In this document: piece after piece, positions 6,062 through 11,615 of the stretch | Layout: every line of letters begins with the position of its first letter | How positions within the stretch are numbered: position 1 is the stretch's first letter | NCBI GenBank assembly: GCA_964343305.1 | Contig: CAYFJO010000345.1 | Location: 1-11,615 of the forward strand | Length of the DNA: 11,615 nucleotides | DNA from: CAYFJO01 sp964343305 | Lineage (GTDB): Bacteria; Planctomycetota; Planctomycetia; Pirellulales; Pirellulaceae | Direction: 5' to 3' | The notes under the pieces: model-generated | The model's database searches: none | Told to the model about the DNA's origin: nothing | The model's input: the letters and a program-made list of their open reading frames with translations, nothing else | Position numbers and translations under genes: made by a program

Positions 6062-7342
6062 ATGCGACGCGCCATTTTCCCCGTTGTTTGTTTTGTCTTG
6101 TTGATTGTTGAGACAGCGAATGTACACGCCGACGAGGACGCGCTGCGAGCCGCGGTGGACGAGATGTTCGAACTCGGCTGGTCCGGTTCCTTTAAATCGC
6201 ATGCTCCCACCGATAACCAGTTTAAGAAGATCCAACAAATCCAGCCGGGTGACGTACGTGCCGTTTACGCTTATGCCATCGTCCAAATCAAACAACGTCG
6301 ATACAAAGACGCGGCACAGTTGCTGACTCACCTTGTCGAATACAAGCCTGATCACATGCGCGGCTGGAAAGCGAAAGCCTGGCTGTCCATGTTCACCAAA
6401 GATTATTCCAAGTCGTTGGTCGAGTTGGATCGCGTCAGCCGCATGTTGCCCGAGAAGGAGGCGTCGGTCGAAGAAAAGATTGCTAACTTGGAAACGGCCC
6501 AGTTTCTGGGACGGATGTTCGGCTATCTCGAAGGTCCGCAAGAGAATGCCGTGACCGACGTGCTGTTGAAATCCTACAAGGACAGAATCATCGCACGTCT
6601 GGGACAGGACCGAACGTTTGCCTTTGAAGACGCGAATAAGAAAGTGGTCGGGACTTTCGCAAAACTGGATGACGAAATCAACGGCGTCGAACAGCAAGCC
6701 AACGAAGATGCACAGCAGCAGCGAGAACAGAAACTTGCTGATTTGGATCAAGAGCGGGCGAAACTTGAAGAGCGTTTGGCGAAGGTAGGTCCTGAAGCCA
6801 AGAAGCTCGAATCGGAAATGCGCGAGGAGTTGAAGAGCATCGAGGCTGAAGACCGACCGCTGTTGCAGCAATTCGAGCGACTCGCGTTTCAGCGCGAGGG
6901 CATTCAGCGCGAGGCGAGGATTTTCACAGCCGATATTCTTCGTTTACAGGGTCAACTTGGCCGGTCTGAAGATCCGACGACAAATGCCTTGATTCAAGAT
7001 CAACTTCGGCAACGCACGCTGTTGGCCAATCAATATCAAGCTCAGATCCGGCAGGTCGAAATCCAAATGGCCCAGGTTGATGCGAAGCGTGTCGGTGTGC
7101 GTCGCCGGTACGGCCAAACCGAAGCGTCCTATCGCGGGCAACTTGAAAAGCTCGGTGTTGAGTTTAAGGACATCAAAAAACAGGAAAAGAAAAATGAATT
7201 TCGGAAGAAACAGGCCGATAAGTCATCCAGTGCCGATCTCCGCCGGGTCCGCACACTGGCCACAAAGGCCAAAGCACTCTCCACTTACCAGGATTTCAAT
7301 TTCGATCTCGAACGTCAGCAGATTCTGGAGATGTTTGAGTAA
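6062..7342 (+). CDS. Exported TPR and coiled-coil protein of unknown function
   Basis: The protein is 426 residues from the ATG at 6062. It opens with a basic MRR and a hydrophobic stretch to about 20, and ends in a VHA-DE signal cleavage site, so it should be exported. Residues 63-130 look like two TPR repeats (VYAYAIVQIKQRRYKDAAQL, then GWKAKAWLSMFTKDYSKSLV). Residues about 195-385 are very rich in Gln, Glu, Lys and Arg with heptad-like spacing, predicting long coiled coils in two parts broken by a Pro-containing stretch (RSEDPTTN, 301-308). I recognise no enzyme motif. A structural or scaffold role in the periplasm or envelope is a reasonable guess. It shares a divergent promoter region with the HtrA-SirB1 fusion, which also carries TPR-like repeats, so the two may work in the same compartment. 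The next gene follows after 60 nt on the same strand. Confidence 0.8.
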   Translation: MRRAIFPVVCFVLLIVETANVHADEDALRAAVDEMFELGWSGSFKSHAPTDNQFKKIQQIQPGDVRAVYAYAIVQIKQRRYKDAAQLLTHLVEYKPDHMRGWKAKAWLSMFTKDYSKSLVELDRVSRMLPEKEASVEEKIANLETAQFLGRMFGYLEGPQENAVTDVLLKSYKDRIIARLGQDRTFAFEDANKKVVGTFAKLDDEINGVEQQANEDAQQQREQKLADLDQERAKLEERLAKVGPEAKKLESEMREELKSIEAEDRPLLQQFERLAFQREGIQREARIFTADILRLQGQLGRSEDPTTNALIQDQLRQRTLLANQYQAQIRQVEIQMAQVDAKRVGVRRRYGQTEASYRGQLEKLGVEFKDIKKQEKKNEFRKKQADKSSSADLRRVRTLATKAKALSTYQDFNFDLERQQILEMFE

Positions 7343-7402
7343 CGACGCTACCTTCCATTTCATCGCAAAAGCTCCATAATAATGATCCTTGGAGCGTGGA
7401 GC

Positions 7403-7894
7403 ATGTGGATTGAAATTTCGGTAGCATTCTTTCTCGCTTTATTTGTCGGCACGTTGGTTGAGTACTCCGTACATCGGCTCATGCACTTTGGGGTAGTGCT
7501 GGGGAAGAAGCACGCCATGCACCACCAGGCGGGTGAAGGCCAAGGTTGGTTCGGAGAATTCTGTGATTACTTCCTGCCCGGTCTGATTATTCTCTGGGTG
7601 GGATTTCCGTATTCGATGTCGGCCGGAATCGGTTTTGCCATCGGTGGAACTTTTTACGCAGCGTGGGCAGCCTACTCGCATCAATTGCAGCACGAATGCC
7701 CAGAACTAGTTTTCTGGCTCGTTCGCCCGGTTCATTTCCTGCATCATGAACAAAAAATGTGGAAGCACAACTTTGGCATTTCGGTCGACATCTGGGACCG
7801 CGTTTTTGGTACGTACAAAATGGCGGATTGGAGTCCAGAGAAACGTCCTTTTCAACATCCTCTTTCAAGCTTCTTTCGGATCAAGTGGTTTTAG
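7403..7894 (+). CDS. Membrane di-iron hydroxylase of the fatty acid hydroxylase/sterol desaturase superfamily
   Basis: This integral-membrane non-haem di-iron oxygenase should hydroxylate or desaturate a lipid using O2. From the ATG at 7403 it has 163 residues; GGAG at 7391-7394 sits 8 nt upstream. An in-frame ATG at 7382 would add seven residues but has no ribosome site. The histidine boxes are all present: HRLMH (24-28), HAMHH (37-41), HQLQH (93-97) and HFLHH (111-115), plus His122 in HNFG. Hydrophobic helices lie at about 5-20, 57-80 and 102-112. The ending NFGISVDIWDRVFGTYK (123-139) is typical of the fatty acid hydroxylase family and argues against a CrtZ carotene hydroxylase, which also has a similar length and His boxes. 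The substrate is unknown: fatty acyl chains, sterol-like or hopanoid lipids are all possible. It stands 76 nt upstream of glpD. Confidence 0.85.
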   Translation: MWIEISVAFFLALFVGTLVEYSVHRLMHFGVVLGKKHAMHHQAGEGQGWFGEFCDYFLPGLIILWVGFPYSMSAGIGFAIGGTFYAAWAAYSHQLQHECPELVFWLVRPVHFLHHEQKMWKHNFGISVDIWDRVFGTYKMADWSPEKRPFQHPLSSFFRIKWF

Positions 7895-7901
7895 GACCGT
7901 G

Positions 7902-7956
7902 GGACGGATTGCTAATCCGTCCTTGCCGCGAAGATGGACGGATTAGCAATCCGTCC
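7902..7956. repeat. Dispersed palindromic repeat, copy 2
   Basis: The arm GGACGGATTGCTAATCCGTC (7902-7921, plus C7922) is itself palindromic (9 bp, 3-nt centre). Its exact reverse complement lies at 7936-7956 after a 13-nt spacer. It starts 8 bp after the hydroxylase stop and ends 4 bp before the glpD ribosome site (AGGAAG, 7960-7965). The unit closely matches the repeat at 3530-3581. It could act as a 3'-end stabiliser or attenuator, but its shared sequence says it is a mobile or dispersed repeat first. Confidence 0.85.
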
Positions 7957-7970
7957 TACAGGAAGACCGA

Positions 7971-9485
7971 ATGCATCAACCAGTTCTGATTCTTGGCGCT
8001 GGTATCAACGGGGCGGCGCTGGCTCGCGAATTAGTTCTCAACGACGTTCCGGTTTGCGTTGTTGACATCAACGATATCGCGTCTGGCACAACGGCTTATT
8101 CCTCGCGGCTGATTCACGGTGGACTGCGCTATTTGGAGTATGGCGAGTTCGACCTGGTGCGTGAATCACTTGACGAACGAACCCGGTTGCTGCGGCTGGC
8201 GCCCGATTTTGTGCGGCCGTTGAAGCTGTTCATTCCGATTCAAAATCGCGCGTCGGGGTTTATCACTGCGATGAGGAGATTCTTTGGCAGTTCGGCGCGA
8301 TACAAGAATTCGCGAGGACTGTGGTTGGTACGGACCGGGCTGTGGTTGTATGACCGATACGCAAACGACGCTACTTTGCCGCGCCGCCACACCTATCGCT
8401 TGCCACGCGAAGATGTCCCGCTGATGAACACCGAGTTTCGATGGGCGTGCTCTTATTACGATGCGCAGATTCAGTACCCCGAACGGTTTGTCATCGCACT
8501 CCTGGCGGATGCCCGGCGATTGGCGGTTGAAAAGGGGATCGCGTTTCATGTGCTTCCTTATCACGAGGCCAGTTTGGACGGTGGGACGGCGACCGTGCGA
8601 AAACCACCGGCGGACGATGTCTTGCTGCAATTCGAACCGCTGGCTGTTGTCAACGCGACCGGGGCGTGGGTCGATCAAACACTCAACCGAATGGCAGTCG
8701 ATTCCCGCCGGTTAATTGGCGGGACCAAAGGCAGTCATCTACTTACGCCCCATGCGGGTTTGCGAAATCGGCTCGATGGCAATGGCGTGTATTTGGAAGC
8801 CGACGACGGCCGCCCGATTTTTTTGCTACCACTTGGCGATGCAACACTCATTGGCACGACCGATCTTGTTTTCGGGGGTGATCCGCAAGACGCCGTCGCA
8901 ACGGAGGACGAAATCGAATACCTGGTCGCGGCGGTTAACCAAGTCTTTCCCGATTTGCAATTCGCCCGTGACGAGGTGACACTGCACTACTGTGGCGTGC
9001 GCCCGCTTCCTTTTGCCGACAACACGACGCCGGGTGCCATAACGAGGCGGCATCTTCTGGAGGAACACGCCGATGCCAGCGTGCCGTTCTACTCGATCGT
9101 GGGTGGCAAGTTGACAACGTCCCGCTCGCTGGCGGAAGAAACTGCATCGACGGTCTTAACCCGTGTTGGTCGAGAGATTAAATCGACGTCATGCGACCGT
9201 CCGATTCATGAATCCGATTACTTCACCGTAACAGAGCAGTTTTCCGATGAATTGGTGCGGCAAGTTGTTCGAAACGAGTGGGTCAGCCGGCTGGGTGATC
9301 TTGTAGAACGGCGATTAATGTTGCTATACAAAGGGGAAATCACAGTCGATCAGATGCGACATTTAGCGGAGTTGCTTGTTGATGAGCAGAAGCTGGATGA
9401 AAAATCGATTGACGCCGAAGTGACCCGCGTAGTCCAGCGGCTTCACGACCACTTTGGACTTCAATGTCGGCCATGCTCCGCATGA
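7971..9485 (+). CDS. glpD: FAD-dependent glycerol-3-phosphate dehydrogenase
   Basis: GlpD oxidises sn-glycerol-3-phosphate to dihydroxyacetone phosphate at the inner face of the cytoplasmic membrane, passing electrons to quinone. The 504 residues match the usual length. The FAD-binding Rossmann motif GAGING (9-14) is near the N-terminus, with acidic Asp32 at the end of the second strand. Further hallmarks are SSRLIHGGLRYLEYG (44-58), NATGAWVD (228-235), GTKGSH (251-256), GTTDL (295-299), GVRPL (342-346, Arg344 in the substrate pocket by family comparison) and GGKLTT (378-383). A C-terminal helical DAO_C-type domain follows. The ATG at 7971 has AGGAAG 5 nt upstream. It is followed after 54 nt by glpK, so the two probably form a glycerol-use operon. 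Confidence 0.96.
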   Translation: MHQPVLILGAGINGAALARELVLNDVPVCVVDINDIASGTTAYSSRLIHGGLRYLEYGEFDLVRESLDERTRLLRLAPDFVRPLKLFIPIQNRASGFITAMRRFFGSSARYKNSRGLWLVRTGLWLYDRYANDATLPRRHTYRLPREDVPLMNTEFRWACSYYDAQIQYPERFVIALLADARRLAVEKGIAFHVLPYHEASLDGGTATVRKPPADDVLLQFEPLAVVNATGAWVDQTLNRMAVDSRRLIGGTKGSHLLTPHAGLRNRLDGNGVYLEADDGRPIFLLPLGDATLIGTTDLVFGGDPQDAVATEDEIEYLVAAVNQVFPDLQFARDEVTLHYCGVRPLPFADNTTPGAITRRHLLEEHADASVPFYSIVGGKLTTSRSLAEETASTVLTRVGREIKSTSCDRPIHESDYFTVTEQFSDELVRQVVRNEWVSRLGDLVERRLMLLYKGEITVDQMRHLAELLVDEQKLDEKSIDAEVTRVVQRLHDHFGLQCRPCSA

Positions 9486-9505
9486 CGAATGCTTGGCCCG
9501 ATTCA

Positions 9506-9522
9506 GTCACGCGTAGCGTGAC
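9506..9522. promoter_or_regulatory. 7-bp inverted repeat between glpD and glpK
   Basis: GTCACGC (9506-9512) and GCGTGAC (9516-9522) flank a 3-nt loop inside the 54-nt glpD-glpK gap, ending 17 nt before the glpK GTG. It is too short and lacks the T-run of a terminator. It could be an RNA hairpin that tunes expression within the operon, a regulator half-site pair, or a small repeat. Confidence 0.45.
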
Positions 9523-9539
9523 CTACTGGAAACGACTTT

Positions 9540-11030
9540 GTGAGCAAATACATTCTCGCTCTCGATCAGGGAACGACATCCAGTCGGGCCATCGTGTTCG
9601 GCCACGACGGTTGTGTGGTGTCGATGGCACAGCAGGAGTTCGAGCAAATCCTGCCCGCGCCGGGACACGTCGAGCATGATCCGGAGGCAATTTGGTCGTC
9701 GCAACTTGCCGTCGCTCAACAGGCATTGAAGTCTGCTTCGTTACAAGCCACTGACATCGCGGCCATCGGAGTGACCAACCAACGCGAAACGACCATTCTC
9801 TGGGAGCGTGATTCAGGCAAGCCTGTGACGAATGCCATCGTTTGGCAGAGCCGCGTGTCGGCAGGGATTTGCGACAGGCTCAAGTCTGATGGACACGAGC
9901 CGACGTTTCGGGACAAGACGGGCCTGGTCGTTGACGCATATTTTTCCGGGACGAAGATCAAGCATCTGTTGGACACCATCGAAGGTCTGCGCGAGCGGGC
10001 CCAGCGTGGTGAGATCCTGTTCGGCACGGTGGATTCATTTTTGATCTGGCGGCTCACGGGCGGCGCGAGGCATGTGACCGATTACAGCAACGCCAGCCGT
10101 ACTTTGATCTTCAACATCCACACGCTGGATTGGGACGATGAATTGCTTGCTCTGTTGGACATTCCACGAGCGATGCTGCCGCAAGTCCTGCCAACCAGCG
10201 GGCTGTTTGCAGAAACTTCTGAAGAATGGTTTGGTGCCAAGATTCCAATCGGTTCCAGCGTCGGCGACCAGCAGGCTGCCACGTTTGGACAAGCTTGCTT
10301 CGAAATCGGCAGCGCAAAAAATACGTATGGAACGGGTTGCTTTTTGTTATTGAACACCGGCACAAAAGCAGTGCAATCAAACAACCAGCTTTTGACCACG
10401 ATCGGCTGGTGCTTGAACGACGAGGTGGTTTATTGTTTGGAGGGATCCGTATTCGTTGCGGGTGCCGTGGTACAATGGTTAAGAGACGGACTTGGCATCA
10501 TCAATTCGTCTGCCGACGTCGAGCAACTGGCTGCGACGGTGGACGGATCGGACGGTGTTTTTCTAGTACCGGCGTTTGTCGGCCTTGGAGCACCGCACTG
10601 GGATGCCAAGGCTCGCGGAACGATGATCGGCATCACGCGCGGAACGACGCGCGGCCACATCGCCCGCGCAGCGATTGAATCGATGGCCTTCCAAACCAGG
10701 GATCTGTTGGACGCGATGCAGAAAGACGCCAATCTGACGCTCAGCGAACTGAAAGTCGACGGAGGTGCTTCGGTGAACAACGACTTGATGCAATTCCAGG
10801 CGGACTTGCTGAACGTTACGGTTCGGCGTCCCGTCGTCGCGGAAACCACCGCGCTCGGGGCGGCGTACCTGGCTGGCTTGGCGGTCGGCTATTGGCAGGA
10901 TCAAAGCGATGTAACGTCCAACTGGGCGGAGGATCGACAATTCCAGCCATCGCCCGCAACCGATTCCCGCAACAAACAATACGCCCAATGGCAACAGGCG
11001 GTCAAGCGATCAAAGAACTGGCAGGAGTGA
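9540..11030 (+). CDS. glpK: Glycerol kinase
   Basis: GlpK phosphorylates glycerol with ATP to sn-glycerol-3-phosphate in the cytoplasm, trapping glycerol and feeding GlpD next door. It is a FGGY-family kinase of 496 residues, the usual size. It starts at GTG 9540, with GGAA about 8 nt upstream; there is no better ATG nearby and the family N-terminus (MSKYILALDQGTTSSRA) fits exactly. Glycerol-contact residues expected from the E. coli enzyme are present: Arg82-Glu83 in TNQRET, Tyr134 in DAYFSGTK and Asp243-Gln244 in GDQQAA. The ATP-side segments NTYGTGCFLL (261-270) and, near the C-terminus, KVDGGASVNNDLMQ are also intact. Its stop overlaps the ribosome-binding stretch of the next small gene. 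No glycerol facilitator gene is seen beside it. Confidence 0.98.
   Translation: MSKYILALDQGTTSSRAIVFGHDGCVVSMAQQEFEQILPAPGHVEHDPEAIWSSQLAVAQQALKSASLQATDIAAIGVTNQRETTILWERDSGKPVTNAIVWQSRVSAGICDRLKSDGHEPTFRDKTGLVVDAYFSGTKIKHLLDTIEGLRERAQRGEILFGTVDSFLIWRLTGGARHVTDYSNASRTLIFNIHTLDWDDELLALLDIPRAMLPQVLPTSGLFAETSEEWFGAKIPIGSSVGDQQAATFGQACFEIGSAKNTYGTGCFLLLNTGTKAVQSNNQLLTTIGWCLNDEVVYCLEGSVFVAGAVVQWLRDGLGIINSSADVEQLAATVDGSDGVFLVPAFVGLGAPHWDAKARGTMIGITRGTTRGHIARAAIESMAFQTRDLLDAMQKDANLTLSELKVDGGASVNNDLMQFQADLLNVTVRRPVVAETTALGAAYLAGLAVGYWQDQSDVTSNWAEDRQFQPSPATDSRNKQYAQWQQAVKRSKNWQE
11023..11027 (+). promoter_or_regulatory. Shine-Dalgarno site inside the end of glpK
   Basis: AGGAG within the last codons of glpK is followed by 7 nt and the ATG of the small membrane protein at 11035. 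Because the site lies inside the upstream gene and the gap between stop and start is 4 nt, translation of the two genes is probably coupled. Confidence 0.8.
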
Positions 11031-11034
11031 GCAG

Positions 11035-11304
11035 ATGGTTGGTTCAGACGTATTTGTCGGCGGCGTCGCGATGATTTTGGGATCCGTCGTTGTTTCGGCC
11101 GCGGTTTTCAATTGGGAGTGGTATTACCAGCTCAACAAACCACGTTGGGTCGAAGAGAAGTGGGGCCGCGGCCGCGCGCGAGTCATCTTTGCGTTGATCG
11201 GATCGGCGTTAATTGTGCTCGGCGGGATCATCGCCATCGGATTGATGTCCAACGCGTCGGCTTCGAAATGCAAAACAGAATTCATCAAAGTGGCGCGGAT
11301 CTAA
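11035..11304 (+). CDS. Small two-helix membrane protein, Imm17-like
   Basis: The protein has 89 residues. Hydrophobic helix 1 spans about 7-24 and is followed by FNWEWYY (25-31). A short polar loop with GRGRAR (44-49) leads to helix 2 (about 50-70), then a short polar tail. The FNW-x-W element after helix 1 and the GR-x-x-AR element entering helix 2 are what I associate with the Imm17 family of small membrane proteins. Members are annotated as immunity proteins in polymorphic-toxin loci, but many sit elsewhere and have no proven job. No toxin gene is visible here. Tight coupling to glpK (4-nt gap, ribosome site in the glpK end) suggests co-expression with glycerol metabolism, though this could be chance. 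The resemblance is from memory of the motif pattern, not a search. Confidence 0.7.
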   Translation: MVGSDVFVGGVAMILGSVVVSAAVFNWEWYYQLNKPRWVEEKWGRGRARVIFALIGSALIVLGGIIAIGLMSNASASKCKTEFIKVARI

Positions 11305-11615
11305 AGAAGGGTCTGGCGTACAGCGACGAGACACGTGTCAGGTGGATCTTAGCATCTTGTCTCACGAACAGTCGCGCCGTGTGGTTATTGCCTCTTCATT
11401 TCGTGAACGGTTCTCACAGGACGTCGCAGACAATCAGTGTTTCTGATGCAACTCGCGGAGTACGCCCAGCAGGATTCGAACCTGCGACCTGCGGATTAGA
11501 AGAGGGAGTGTCGGTTGACGCAACCTCTAATTCCGACAACGTCTAAGTTGGACTTTCGGGCTTTTAAGCACTGCTAGCAGAAAAAGGGGAGCCATCGTTC
11601 GTTAGGATGAGTTTG
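11305..11615. other. 311 bp without a gene
   Basis: No credible coding region is seen on either strand. The stretch holds a short palindrome GACACGTGTC (11330-11339) and the tRNA 3'-half at 11461-11502. A frame through it would encode an AGFEPATCGLE peptide, which is a recurrent artefact of reading the antisense of tRNA T-arms. No terminator with a clear stem and T-run was found after the small membrane protein gene. Confidence 0.6.
11461..11502 (-). tRNA. tRNA-Arg(UCU)-like 3'-half fragment, possible attachment site
   Basis: Read on the minus strand, the 7-nt anticodon loop CTTCTAA (11502-11496, anticodon TCT) is followed by a 3' anticodon stem TCCGC, variable AGGTC, T-stem GCAGG, T-loop TTCGAAT, T-stem CCTGC, acceptor strand TGGGCGT and discriminator A. 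There is no encoded CCA. The 5' half is missing: the bases before the loop (TCCCT) cannot pair with TCCGC, and I find no D-arm upstream. The break at the anticodon loop is where tyrosine recombinases typically cross over, so this may be an att remnant. It could also be a copy of a dispersed tRNA-derived repeat. It is not a functional tRNA. Confidence 0.75.

Noticed and set aside
5798..6871. 357-codon minus-strand open frame
   Set aside because: It overlaps two genes with clear signal peptides and ribosome sites and covers the divergent promoter region; its composition looks like an antisense frame.
11112..11546. Plus-strand frame containing AGFEPATCGLE
   Set aside because: This peptide is the translated antisense of a tRNA T-arm and overlaps the small membrane protein gene in another frame.
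1..11615. CRISPR array or riboswitch
   Set aside because: No evenly spaced direct repeats and no recognisable aptamer core were seen; all repeats here are isolated inverted repeats.

Overview
The window looks like chromosomal DNA from a moderate-GC member of the Planctomycetota, most likely a Pirellulales/Rhodopirellula-like bacterium. This is inferred from protein style (long exported HtrA-type and TPR/coiled-coil proteins, a one-domain GlmU), several short palindromic repeats between genes, and a stray tRNA 3'-half. No rRNA or other taxonomic marker is present.

Layout. Two gene blocks diverge from a control region at about 5850-6061. The leftward (minus) block, in transcription order, is: an exported HtrA-type serine protease fused to a SirB1/transglutaminase-like and TPR tail (5849-3594); a small three-helix membrane protein resembling the Pycsar effector PycTM (3450-2875); a GlmU-like UDP-sugar pyrophosphorylase without the acetyltransferase half (2709-1957); PRPP synthetase prs (1834-881); a small unknown ORF (723-439); and what looks like the C-terminal remnant of a transposase-like protein (403-5). 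The last two are separated by a strong inverted repeat that supplies the C-terminus of one and interrupts the other. The rightward (plus) block is: an exported TPR/coiled-coil protein (6062-7342); a membrane fatty-acid-hydroxylase-type di-iron enzyme (7403-7894); glpD (7971-9485); glpK (9540-11030); and a tiny Imm17-like membrane protein whose ribosome site lies inside the glpK end (11035-11304). The last 311 bases carry no gene, only a 3'-half of a tRNA-Arg(UCU)-like gene on the minus strand.

How it works together. GlmU and Prs make activated sugar nucleotide and PRPP; glmU-prs adjacency is an old, widely conserved pairing. GlpK and GlpD form a glycerol catabolic pair (glycerol to glycerol-3-phosphate to dihydroxyacetone phosphate). 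A lipid-modifying hydroxylase lies just upstream, but no glycerol facilitator gene is seen. The HtrA/SirB1 fusion and the TPR/coiled-coil protein are both exported and share the divergent promoter region.

The items most worth a second look are the PycTM-like protein without a visible pyrimidine cyclase, the HtrA-SirB1 fusion, the inverted repeat that reshapes two ORFs, two copies of one dispersed palindromic repeat, and the tRNA fragment that may mark the edge of an integrated element beyond the right end. No complete defence system, CRISPR array, riboswitch or intact mobile element is visible.
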